From the NCBI GenBank assembly GCA_005885165.1, contig VAXR01000043.1:1-21351 (forward strand): 21,351 nt of DNA, read 5' to 3'. Positions 14,147 to 20,988 of the stretch are shown piece after piece; positions within the stretch are counted from its first letter, which is position 1; each line of letters opens with the position of its first letter. Source of the stretch: Actinomycetota bacterium. GTDB taxonomy: Bacteria; Actinomycetota; Thermoleophilia; Solirubrobacterales; Thermoleophilaceae. Position numbers and translations under genes: made by a program. The notes beneath the pieces are model-generated. The model was not told where the DNA came from, made no database searches, and worked only from the letters and a program-made list of their open reading frames with translations.

Positions 14147-15162
14147 ACTTCGACTACACCGACGACCAGCGGGCGATCAAGTCGACGGCGAACGAGTTCC
14201 TCGCCAACCGCTACAAGATGGAGAAGGTGCGCGAGCTGGCCGAGGCCGGCGAGTACGACGACGCGCTCTGGGGCGAGATCGCCGAGCTCGGCTGGCCGGG
14301 GATCTTCGCGGACGAGGAGCACGGCGGCCAGGGGCTCGGACAGGTCGAGCTGACGATCCTCATGGAGGAGCTCGGGTACGCGCTCGCGCCGGCGCCATTC
14401 CTCTCCAACGCCGCCGCCGGCCTGATGCTGGCGCACGCCGGAAGCGACGAGCAGCGCCAGGGCTGGCTCCCGGGCATCGCATCGGGCGAGCGGCGCGGGA
14501 CCGTCGGGCAGCTGTCGGAAGGCGTTGCGCCGCTCGTTCCGGACGCCGACTCGGCCGAGCTGATCGTGCTGCTCGACAACGGGTCGGCCAGCGTCGTCGA
14601 AGCCGGCGACGCGCAGATCGAACGCGCCGACACCATCGACTCGACGCGGCGCTTCTTCCGCGTCCAGGCGGATGGCGGCGAGCCGCTCGAGGGCGACGTG
14701 GACGCCGCGGTGGCCCGAGTGGAGGTGGCTCTCGCCGCCGAGCTGGTTGGGGTCGCGCAGCGGGCGATGGAGATGGCGGTGGACTACGCGAAGGAGCGCA
14801 AGCAGTTCGACCGGCCGATCGGGGCGTACCAGGCCGTGTCGCACCGCTGCGCCCAGATGCTCCTCGAGGTGGAGGGAGCGCGCGCCGCCACGCTCTATGC
14901 GAGCTGGGTGGCCGACCACGAGCCGGAGTCGCTGGCGCTGGCGGCGTCGATGGCCAAGGCCTACGCGGCGGACGCCGGTTGGCGCGTCACGGCCTCCTCG
15001 CTCCAGGTCCACGGCGGGATCGGCTTCACGTGGGAGCACGACCTGCACTTCTTCCTGAAGCGCGCGCGGACCGACGGCTCCCTGTTCGGGTCGCCGCGGA
15101 CGCATCGCGACCGCGTAGCCGAGCTGGCCGGCCTCTCCCGGTCGGCGGCAGCCGCCGTTTAG
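14143..15162 (+). CDS. Acyl-CoA dehydrogenase, partner subunit of a probable heteromeric enzyme
   Basis: A 339-residue acyl-CoA dehydrogenase homologue, about 40 residues shorter than usual, with a degenerate middle beta-domain (residues about 115-185, lacking the T-E-P/S-G-S-D motif). The C-terminal domain is well kept: RKQFDRPIGAYQAVSHRCAQM provides the R-x-Q-F and Gln of the flavin-binding site, and QVHGGIGFTWEHDLHFFLKRA is a family signature. At the helix position where the upstream subunit has its catalytic Glu, this protein has ALAAELVGVAQRA with no matching catalytic glutamate. This division of motifs is what known alpha2beta2 acyl-CoA dehydrogenases show. The ATG overlaps the upstream stop (14143-14146), ensuring coupled synthesis of the two subunits. 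Confidence 0.9.
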   Translation: MNFDYTDDQRAIKSTANEFLANRYKMEKVRELAEAGEYDDALWGEIAELGWPGIFADEEHGGQGLGQVELTILMEELGYALAPAPFLSNAAAGLMLAHAGSDEQRQGWLPGIASGERRGTVGQLSEGVAPLVPDADSAELIVLLDNGSASVVEAGDAQIERADTIDSTRRFFRVQADGGEPLEGDVDAAVARVEVALAAELVGVAQRAMEMAVDYAKERKQFDRPIGAYQAVSHRCAQMLLEVEGARAATLYASWVADHEPESLALAASMAKAYAADAGWRVTASSLQVHGGIGFTWEHDLHFFLKRARTDGSLFGSPRTHRDRVAELAGLSRSAAAAV

Positions 15163-15165
15163 CTT
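15160..15165 (+). promoter_or_regulatory. Candidate -10 (TAGCTT) for the lipoprotein gene
   Basis: TAGCTT begins within the TAG stop codon of the upstream dehydrogenase and ends 8 bases before the ATG at 15174, with no ribosome site between, the same spacing as other putative leaderless starts in the window. Weak evidence by itself. Confidence 0.35.
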
Positions 15166-15173
15166 CCGTTGCG

Positions 15174-15647
15174 ATGCCGCGCCGCGCGACGCTGACAGGG
15201 GTGGCCGCTGCGCTCGCAATCGCGGCGGTGCTCGTGACCGGCTGCGGCGGCAGCTCGCGGCTTTCTCCCGCCGAATTCGCAAAGCGGGCCGACGCGGAGT
15301 GCACCCAGGCCGACAAGTCGGCCCCGCAGACCGCGCCCCGCACCGCCAAGCAGGCCGTGCGCTACACGCAGCAGCAGATCGATGGCCGCACGGCGCTCGA
15401 CGCGGAGCTCCGCAAGCTCTCCCCGCCGAAGTCGGAGAGCGGCACGTTCGCGTCGTTCAACGCGGGCACGGCGGAACTCCTAGGCGTCCTGCGCCAGCAG
15501 CGCACGGCCGCGCAGAAGAACGACGAGAACCGCTACGCCAAGCTCAACGACGTCTTCAGCAAGATCGCCCAGGCCCGCGAGAAGCTCGCCGCGGCGCTCG
15601 GGTTCAAGGTGTGCGGGCGGAGCGTGGTGGCCGGCGCGAAGAAGTAG
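15174..15647 (+). CDS. Small secreted lipoprotein of unknown function
   Basis: A 157-residue protein with a standard lipoprotein signal: MPRR, a hydrophobic run (about 8-21) and a lipobox L-V-T-G-C24 followed by GGSS. The mature part is helical and rich in Ala, Gln and charged residues (SPAEFAKRADAECTQADKSA, later AAQKNDENRYAKLNDVFSKI), with two further cysteines, C43 and C147, that could form a disulfide. I do not recognise a named domain; similar short lipoproteins starting with a helix containing a single Cys are frequent in Thermoleophilia-type genomes, from general impression only. The longer open frame upstream lies inside the dehydrogenase gene and is rejected. It is followed by a convergent methyltransferase gene after 10 bp. 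Confidence 0.78.
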   Translation: MPRRATLTGVAAALAIAAVLVTGCGGSSRLSPAEFAKRADAECTQADKSAPQTAPRTAKQAVRYTQQQIDGRTALDAELRKLSPPKSESGTFASFNAGTAELLGVLRQQRTAAQKNDENRYAKLNDVFSKIAQAREKLAAALGFKVCGRSVVAGAKK

Positions 15648-15658
15648 CGCCCCGCGCT
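15646..15658. terminator. Short hairpin between convergent genes
   Basis: AGCGC-CCC-GCGCT, a perfect 5-bp stem with a 3-base loop, fills the 10-bp gap between the lipoprotein stop and the methyltransferase stop. It could serve both strands, but it is short and has no T-run. Confidence 0.3.
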
Positions 15659-16449
15659 CAGTCGGCGAGCCGGCCGCCGACGAACTGGGTGAACCCGGTG
15701 ATCCGCTGGCGGATCTCCACGAAACCGCGCTGCTCGAGCGCGGCCACGACCTCGTCGCGCTCGAACATGCGCATGCCGCTTCGCCGCTGCATCACGGCCT
15801 CCCAAGTCCGGAGCGGCGCCGACCGCCCGCGCACGGAGGTGAAGAGAGCGATCCTCCCTCCGCTCGTGAGCACGGCGGTCATGCGGTCGAGCGCACGCAT
15901 CGGGTCGGCAAACAGGTGCAGCGCCGCGAAGCAGCAGACGGCGTCGAAGCTCGCCTCCCGGAGCGGGAGCTCCACGGCGTCGCCGCGGATGTACGCCGCG
16001 ACGTCGGAGAGCCCGGCGGCCTGGGTGTCCCGCACCGCGCGGGCGAGCATCGTCTCGGAGACGTCGATTCCGACGGCCAGCCCGCCGGCGCCGACGGTCC
16101 GGGCGAACTCGCGCGTGAAGTTGCCGGTCCCGCACGCCACGTCGAGCACGCCGTCGCCCGGGCTGAGCCCGAGCAGGAGGCGGGCGATGCGGTGCTCGTC
16201 GGCCATGCCCGGACCGAACACGCCCTTCGCGAGACGCCCGAGCGCCGGACGCCACCATCGCTCGTAGATGGTGGGGACGATCCGCCCCACCATCAGGTCC
16301 TGGGCCGGGCCTGTCGAGTCGGGGCCGGCCGGGCCGAGCAGGTCGAGGTAGCCGGCGGCCGAGGCGCGAGCGGCTCCCTGGCCCTCGGCGCTCAGCAGGG
16401 GGAGCGTGCGCTCGAGCGCCGGCCCGAGCTCGTCGGCAGTCACGGCCAT
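15658..16449 (-). CDS. Class I SAM-dependent methyltransferase (UbiE/Methyltransf_11 type)
   Basis: A 263-residue protein with a Rossmann-type methyltransferase core: motif I VLDVACGTGNFT (about 101-112), the acidic residue after strand 2 in VGIDVSETML (about 126-135), motif for adenine contact IRGDAVELPL, and motif III-like FDAVCCFAALHLFADP (about 168-183), then MRALDRMTAVLTSGGRIAL. The first 80 residues are an extra helical region with ERWWRPALGRLAKG just ahead of the core, often seen in lipid- or small-molecule methyltransferases. The substrate is unknown. It is last in a minus-strand group: 8 bp after the small unknown gene, which itself follows the CWB2 lipoprotein gene by 21 bp, so all three may be one transcript. 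Confidence 0.88.
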   Translation of the reverse strand: MAVTADELGPALERTLPLLSAEGQGAARASAAGYLDLLGPAGPDSTGPAQDLMVGRIVPTIYERWWRPALGRLAKGVFGPGMADEHRIARLLLGLSPGDGVLDVACGTGNFTREFARTVGAGGLAVGIDVSETMLARAVRDTQAAGLSDVAAYIRGDAVELPLREASFDAVCCFAALHLFADPMRALDRMTAVLTSGGRIALFTSVRGRSAPLRTWEAVMQRRSGMRMFERDEVVAALEQRGFVEIRQRITGFTQFVGGRLAD

Positions 16450-16457
16450 CGGGCCGA

Positions 16458-16736
16458 CTAGGACGCGTCCGCCGGGCGCTGGATGCTCGGCAGCTCGCGC
16501 TCGCCCTCGATCGCGGGCCCGCGCCGCTCGCCCTCGAATGCGATGCGATCGAGCCGCGCGATCTCGCGCTCGCCCTCGATCCGCGCCGGATGGTCCTCGG
16601 GCAGCGGCTCGATGAGGGTGTGGATGCGGTTCCGGATCTGCAGCGCGAAGTGCGGCGTCGACGCGCCCATCAGCTCCCGGATGTCCTCCACCGTCGGCTC
16701 GCGGTCGAGCCGCTCGGGATCCTCGAACTCGCTCAC
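16458..16736 (-). CDS. Small charged protein of unknown function
   Basis: A 92-residue, highly charged soluble protein; family not recognised. The N-half reads EFEDPERLDREPTVEDIREL followed by MGASTPHFALQIRNRIHTLI, which looks like an amphipathic helix pair. The C-half contains three EGER motifs (IEGEREIARLDRI, FEGERRG, IEGEREL) encoded by three exact copies of a 13-base sequence. It has no signal peptide or membrane helix. The start is a GTG. It lies 21 bp after the CWB2 lipoprotein gene and 8 bp before the methyltransferase gene, so co-transcription is likely. Codon use matches neighbouring real genes. Confidence 0.7.
   Translation of the reverse strand: MSEFEDPERLDREPTVEDIRELMGASTPHFALQIRNRIHTLIEPLPEDHPARIEGEREIARLDRIAFEGERRGPAIEGERELPSIQRPADAS
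16498..16579 (+). repeat. Three exact copies of a 13-mer inside a small gene
   Basis: CGCTCGCCCTCGA occurs at 16498-16510, 16525-16537 and 16567-16579. Distances of 27 and 42 bases keep reading frame, and on the minus strand each copy encodes the EGER motif preceded by a variable residue. The simplest explanation is a duplicated protein motif. Confidence 0.75.
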
Positions 16737-16757
16737 GCGCGGGGGAACGCTACCGGG

Positions 16758-17960
16758 CTACTTGCCCGTCGGCTGATCGACTGGGACGAGCTCTGTGAGC
16801 TGGTCGATCTTCGCCTGCACGCCGGTGGAGACCGCGTCCCGGTTGCCGAGGATCCAGACCCGGTTGTAGAAGCCCTGGCTTGGGTCCCCGTTCTCGAAGC
16901 CTGGCTGGACGTCGAGGAGATACGACTGCAAGGCGCTGGGAAGCTTGCCGGCCTTGTCCGTCAACAGCAGCGGCGCGTACACCCCGTTGCTGCCCAGCGT
17001 GGCCGCCGCGGCGACGTCGAGGGGGCGGGAGGTGCTCGCGAGCGAGTAGTTCCGGCCCGGCTGTGTCGCGTTCCATCCGAAGGTCCCCTGGTGGAAGCGC
17101 GCGAACTGCACAGCCCCGGAGACCGCGTCCTTGACCGCATTCTTACCGCCGGCGTTGACGCGCACGACCGTGCCCAGCTTCTTCAGCTGGTTCTCGACCG
17201 ACGCAGAGACCACCGAGGAGGTACCGAGGATGTAGATGTTCGGCTTGGCGTGAGCGGCGAGGGCGCGCTTGGTGGGTCCCGGGATCGAGTTCTTCTTGAC
17301 GAACAGGACCGGATCCCCGGATCGCGCGGCCCACGCCGCGGCGGGCATGGCCCACGCGGACTGGTCGCCCGACGCGACCATCACGTCGGGCGTGGGCTTG
17401 CCGGCCACGGCGGTCTGGAAGCGATCCACCGCCTCGGCGATCGTGTACGGGTTGTTGCCGTGGATGGCCCCGCTCTTCACCCCGCCCGGAGCCGGCGGCG
17501 TATCGCCCACGAGAATCGCCTGCGCGCCCTTGGCGAGGCTCTCGCCTGTGGGCTTGAGCCGCGAGAGCGCGTCGCTCGTCGCGCCGGGAAGCGTGTCGCC
17601 GTCGCTCAGGAGGACCGGTGCGTGCAGGGGGCTGCCGGCGAGCACGGCGGCGGCGACCCCGGCCTGCCACTGCCCCCTATCGACGAGCGCCACGGCGCCA
17701 GGACGGTCCTGCTTGCCGGTCGCCGGGAAGATCGCCGTGGCGACTCCGGCGGCGTCCGTCACCGGGTCGGTGCCGCTGACCCGGGTGGTGTCGCGCGTGG
17801 CCGCGGTGGGGAGGCCGAGCTGCGCCAGCGCCTGCCTGCTGCTCGAGCTGACGCCCGAGTTGATCTGCCCCGATCCACCCCCGGAATTGCTGGTCGACAG
17901 CGAGCATCCCGACAGCGCGAGGGCTGCCCCCGCGGCCAGAAGCAGGGTACGGCGGGGCAC
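16758..17960 (-). CDS. Cell-wall-binding repeat (CWB2) lipoprotein
   Basis: A 400-residue exported lipoprotein with a signal ending in the lipobox L-S-G-C19, then a Ser/Gly-rich spacer (about 20-40). The rest holds about three degenerate CWB2 repeats: about 60-165 (RVSGTDPVTDAAGVATAIF ... AVALVDRGQWQAGVAAAVLAG ... APVLLSDGDTLP ... AQAILVG), about 190-290 (DVMVASGDQSAWAMPAAAWA ... DPVLFVKKNSIP ... NIYILGTSSVVS) and about 305-395 (NYSLASTSRPLDVAAAATLG ... APLLLTDKAGKLP ... VWILGNRDAVS). CWB2 modules bind anionic wall polymers in clostridial surface proteins; here they come without an added enzyme domain and on a lipid anchor. The GTG start follows a -10-like TATCGT by 8 bases. It is first in a possible operon with the small protein and the methyltransferase. 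Confidence 0.85.
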   Translation of the reverse strand: MPRRTLLLAAGAALALSGCSLSTSNSGGGSGQINSGVSSSSRQALAQLGLPTAATRDTTRVSGTDPVTDAAGVATAIFPATGKQDRPGAVALVDRGQWQAGVAAAVLAGSPLHAPVLLSDGDTLPGATSDALSRLKPTGESLAKGAQAILVGDTPPAPGGVKSGAIHGNNPYTIAEAVDRFQTAVAGKPTPDVMVASGDQSAWAMPAAAWAARSGDPVLFVKKNSIPGPTKRALAAHAKPNIYILGTSSVVSASVENQLKKLGTVVRVNAGGKNAVKDAVSGAVQFARFHQGTFGWNATQPGRNYSLASTSRPLDVAAAATLGSNGVYAPLLLTDKAGKLPSALQSYLLDVQPGFENGDPSQGFYNRVWILGNRDAVSTGVQAKIDQLTELVPVDQPTGK

Positions 17961-17968
17961 GGCGAGGG

Positions 17969-17974
17969 ACGATA
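17969..17974 (-). promoter_or_regulatory. Candidate -10 (TATCGT) for a leaderless CWB2 lipoprotein transcript
   Basis: Read on the minus strand, TATCGT ends 8 bases before the GTG at 17960, and no ribosome site lies between. Spacing matches a leaderless transcript; no -35 is evident. Confidence 0.4.
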
Positions 17975-18020
17975 GCGGTCGTTTCGGGCGCCGGCGGCAG
18001 CGGGTATCCTGAGCAATGGA

Positions 18021-18036
18021 TTGACTAGTCAGTCAA
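18021..18036. promoter_or_regulatory. Second TTGACT-AGTC-AGTCAA palindrome, upstream of an acyl-CoA dehydrogenase
   Basis: Arms and spacing are identical to the palindrome at 8768-8783; only the 4-base centre differs (AGTC instead of CACC). It lies 55 bp before the GTG start of the dehydrogenase and 11 bp after a -10-like TATCCT (18004-18009), a position suited to a repressor. Two identical-arm copies, both next to beta-oxidation genes, make a shared operator likely. Confidence 0.72.
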
Positions 18037-18091
18037 CGACCGCGACGCCCCTGGTGGGCGCCGTCAGGCCGCTGGACCGGAGGCTTCTCAC

Positions 18092-19366
18092 GTGGATTTT
18101 CGCCTGACCGACGAGCAGCAGGAGTGGCGCGACCATTGCCATCGCTTCGCCCTCGAGGTGATGCGCCCCGTCGCCGCGAAATATGACCGCGACCAGAGCG
18201 TTCCATGGGACGTCATCAAGGAGTCGCGGAAGTGGGGCCTCAGCGGCCTCGACTGGGTGCAGAAGGTCGGAATGGACGAGGACGGCCTCTTCGGCGTCAT
18301 CTACCAGGAGGAGCTGAATTGGGGCTGCGCCGGGATCGCGCTGGCGGTGAACGCCTCGTCCCTCGCCGCAGCCGGGGTCGCCTCGTCGGGCACGCCTGAG
18401 CAGATCGCCGAATGGGTCCCGCGCGCGCTCGGCGTCGGCGAGGACGACGTCAAGCTCGGCGCCTACGCGGTCACCGAGTCCGGCGCGGGCTCTGACGTCG
18501 GGTCACTCCGCACGACCGCCGTGCTGGACGGCGACCACTGGGTCCTCAACGGCACCAAGGTCTTCATCTCGAACGGCGGCATCGCCGACGTCACCGTCGT
18601 CGTCGCAACCGTCGATCCGAAGCTCGGCCACCGCGGCCAGGCCTCGTTCGTCGTACCGAAGGATGCGCCCGGGATCTCGCAGGGGAAGAAGGAGGACAAG
18701 CTCGGGATCCGCGCGTCGCAGACGGCGGAGGTCGTCCTCGAGGACTGCCGGATTCCGAAGGAGAACCTGCTCGGCGGGATGGAGAAGCTCGAGAAGAAGC
18801 TCGAGCGCGCGCGCTCCGGGCAGTCAAGCGGTAGGGCGTCGGGCGCGCTCGCGACGTTTGAGATGACGCGCCCGCTCGTCGGCGCCGGCGCGCTCGGGAT
18901 CGCGCGCGCCGCGTACGAGTGGACGCTCGAGTACCTGGAGGACAAGTCCGACGAGGGCGGCCCCTTGCTCGAGCAGCAGCGCGTCCAGCAGGTGCTTGCG
19001 GACGTCGCCACCGAGATCGACGCCTCGCGCCTCCTCGTCTACCGCGCCGCCTGGATGGGCCGCGCCGGGATCCCGATGACGGGCGGCCAGGGCTCGATGT
19101 CGAAGCTCAAGTCCGGCGACGTCGCGATGTGGGCCACGACGGCGCTGATGGACCTCGTCGGCCCCTACGCGCAGAGCACCGACTGCCCGCTCGAGAAGTG
19201 GTTCCGCGACGCGAAGATCTTCCAGATCTTCGAGGGCACCGCGCAGGTGCAGCGGCTCGTGATCTCCAGGATGCAGCGCCAGGCGTTCCAGGAGCGGCTG
19301 AAGCAGGCCGCCGAGGTCCTGGACCAGGCACCGGGCGCGGCTACGGGCGAGCCGGTAGCTGCTTAG
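18092..19366 (+). CDS. Acyl-CoA dehydrogenase (classical, single-gene type)
   Basis: A 424-residue flavoenzyme introducing the alpha,beta double bond into acyl-CoA. It carries the classical layout: helical N-domain, AYAVTESGAGSDVGSLRTTA (residues 124-143) and WVLNGTKVFISNGG for flavin and substrate binding, and the catalytic base E381 in IFEGTAQVQRLVISR, the MCAD position, unlike the pair at 13.0-15.2 kb. A charged segment KLEKKLERARSGQSSGRASG (about 232-251) is longer than in most family members, and the usual R-x-F-G flavin motif is replaced by GGPLLEQQRVQQVLADV. The GTG has a GGAGG site at 18079-18083. The palindrome at 18021-18036 probably controls it together with the thiolase/hydroxyacyl-CoA dehydrogenase locus. 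Its stop overlaps the stop of the convergent deacetylase gene by 4 bp. Confidence 0.94.
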   Translation: MDFRLTDEQQEWRDHCHRFALEVMRPVAAKYDRDQSVPWDVIKESRKWGLSGLDWVQKVGMDEDGLFGVIYQEELNWGCAGIALAVNASSLAAAGVASSGTPEQIAEWVPRALGVGEDDVKLGAYAVTESGAGSDVGSLRTTAVLDGDHWVLNGTKVFISNGGIADVTVVVATVDPKLGHRGQASFVVPKDAPGISQGKKEDKLGIRASQTAEVVLEDCRIPKENLLGGMEKLEKKLERARSGQSSGRASGALATFEMTRPLVGAGALGIARAAYEWTLEYLEDKSDEGGPLLEQQRVQQVLADVATEIDASRLLVYRAAWMGRAGIPMTGGQGSMSKLKSGDVAMWATTALMDLVGPYAQSTDCPLEKWFRDAKIFQIFEGTAQVQRLVISRMQRQAFQERLKQAAEVLDQAPGAATGEPVAA

Positions 19367-20049
19367 CGCCGCGGCGGCGACGGCAGGAAACCGGCGCCGG
19401 CGAGGGGGTGCGGCGGCGGCTGGCCGCGCGGCGGCGGGTCGTCGCGAAGGAGCTGCGGGACCGTGACAAAGCGGTAGCCGCGTCGGCGGAGCACCTGGAT
19501 GATGCGCGGCAGCGCCGCCACCGTCTGCGCGCGCGCAACGCCCCCGTCGTGCATCAAGATCACCGCGCCCGGCCGGGCGCCGCTCAGCGCCGTGTAGATG
19601 ATCCGCTGGGTACCCGGCCTGCTGAAGTCCTTCGTGTCGACCGTCCACAGGACCATCAGCATTCGGTTGGCGTGGAGGATCGAGAGCGTCGACGCGTTGA
19701 AAGAGCCGTACGGCGGCCGGAACAGCCTTGGCGCAGGCACACCGGCGTGCTCGAGCGCCGTGCCCGCGCCGGAGACCTCGGCCTCCTGGGCCGCCGGACC
19801 CGAGTGGCCGAGGTAGGCGTGGTGCTCGGTGTGGTCGCCGATCGGGTACCCGCGGCTCGACTCCTCGCGCACCAGCCGCGGCGACTTCTGAACCGCTGAG
19901 CCGACCGCGAAGAAGGTCGCCGGCACGTGGTACCGCGCCAGCACGGCGAGCACCTGCGGCGTGTAGGGCCCGGGACCGTCGTCGAACGTCAGCGCGATGT
20001 CCCGGTGGCGCCCGGTGCCCACGCTCAGATACGAGGTGTAGGCGAGCAC
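19363..20049 (-). CDS. Polysaccharide deacetylase (NodB homology domain)
   Basis: Removes acetyl groups from a wall or extracellular polysaccharide, using a bound metal. From the GTG at 20049 it is 228 residues: motif 1 LTFDDGPGP with D23-D24, motif 2 H73-T-E-H-H77 (the H-x3-H metal ligands), motif 3 RPPYGS, motif 4 W-T-V-D-T-K-D-F, and motif 5 LMHDGG, all present. The C-tail is Pro/Arg-rich. Enzymes of this type usually have a signal peptide or membrane anchor; here none is visible, and the frame continues upstream with sequence that still looks like family (GDRSIDRVLAYTSY across 20049) preceded by an Arg-rich stretch, but without ATG, GTG or TTG until a stop near 20152. The real N-terminus is therefore uncertain. 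It converges with the dehydrogenase gene. Confidence 0.9.
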   Translation of the reverse strand: MLAYTSYLSVGTGRHRDIALTFDDGPGPYTPQVLAVLARYHVPATFFAVGSAVQKSPRLVREESSRGYPIGDHTEHHAYLGHSGPAAQEAEVSGAGTALEHAGVPAPRLFRPPYGSFNASTLSILHANRMLMVLWTVDTKDFSRPGTQRIIYTALSGARPGAVILMHDGGVARAQTVAALPRIIQVLRRRGYRFVTVPQLLRDDPPPRGQPPPHPLAGAGFLPSPPRR

Positions 20050-20202
20050 GCGATCGATCGAGCGGTCGCCGCTGCCGCCCCGTGCCGGGCGCGGCGCCCG
20101 CCGGCGACGGCCCCGCGCCGAGCGTCCGCGTCTGACGGCTATCCGGCCGCGTTAGTCTTCATCTCGCTCAAGGCTCATTCACGAAAGACAAGGAGGGCGG
20201 CC

Positions 20203-20988
20203 ATGCCAGGCCTCGCCGGGCGCATGTCCACCGTCATCAAGGCGAAGATCTCGAAGCTGCTCGACCGCGCCGAGGACCCCGGCGAGACGCTCGACTACGG
20301 CTACCAGAAGCAGATCGAGTACCTGCAGAACGTGAAGAAGGGGATCGCGGACGTGGTCACCTCGAAGAAGCGCCTGCAGATGCAGTCCTCGAAGCTGGAG
20401 CAGTCGATCGTCAAGCTCGACACGCAGGCCCGGCAGGCGCTCGCGCAGGGCCAAGAGGACCTCGCCCGCACCGCCCTCGAGCGGAAGACGCTCGCGCAGA
20501 ACGAGCTTCAGTCGCTCGACCAGCAGATCGCGGAGCTCGAGCACCAGCAGGATTCGCTCACAGAGAACGAGAAGCGGATGCGCGAGAAGATCGAGGCCTT
20601 CCGGACCAAGAAGGAGGTCATCAAGGCGCAGTACTCCGCGGCGGAGGCGCAGGTGCAGATCTCCGAGGCCGCGAACGGGGTGGGGGAGCAGATGGCCGAC
20701 CTCGGGCTCGCGATCCAGCGCGCCGAGGACAAGACCGAGAACATGAAGGCGCGCGCCAACGCCGTCGATGAGCTGGAGAAGGCCGGCACGTTCGAGGACC
20801 TCACCCAGCTCGGCGGGGGCCAGGACGAAATCGACCGCCAGCTGGCGCAGCTCTCGGCAGGCCAGCAGGTGGACGACGAGCTCGCCAAGATAAAGGCCGA
20901 GATCGGCTCGGGCGGCGGCGGGGCGCCCGCGCTGGAGCAGGGGCAGGGGCAGGGGCAGGGGCAGCCCGAGCCGGGCGCGAGCCAGTGA
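20203..20988 (+). CDS. pspA: PspA/IM30 family membrane-stress protein
   Basis: A 261-residue ESCRT-III-like protein that coats the inner face of the plasma membrane under envelope stress. The N-terminal helix (AGRMSTVIKAKISKLLDRAEDP) binds membrane; helices 2-3 form the long hairpin coiled coil (about residues 30-150), with typical motifs YLQNVKKGIADVVTSKKRLQ and RTALERKTLAQNELQSLDQQ. The C-tail has a Gly run, then QGQGQGQGQ near the end, which is unusual. The ATG is set by a strong AAGGAGG at 20190-20196; a -10-like TAGTCT is at 20153-20158. The stop overlaps the GTG of the next gene (GTGA), so it is co-translated with pspAA. No pspBC or Lia-type sensor genes are in the window. Confidence 0.95.
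   Translation: MPGLAGRMSTVIKAKISKLLDRAEDPGETLDYGYQKQIEYLQNVKKGIADVVTSKKRLQMQSSKLEQSIVKLDTQARQALAQGQEDLARTALERKTLAQNELQSLDQQIAELEHQQDSLTENEKRMREKIEAFRTKKEVIKAQYSAAEAQVQISEAANGVGEQMADLGLAIQRAEDKTENMKARANAVDELEKAGTFEDLTQLGGGQDEIDRQLAQLSAGQQVDDELAKIKAEIGSGGGGAPALEQGQGQGQGQPEPGASQ
20938..20964 (+). repeat. CAGGGG hexamer repeat with four G4 runs (possible G-quadruplex)
   Basis: Four and a half units of CAGGGG at the 3' end of pspA give four runs of four G (20940-20943, 20946-20949, 20952-20955, 20958-20961) separated by CA. This matches the standard intramolecular G-quadruplex pattern on the coding strand, hence also in the mRNA, 24 bases before the pspAA start codon. It encodes Gln-Gly repeats, and unit number may vary by slippage without shifting frame. 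Confidence 0.8.
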
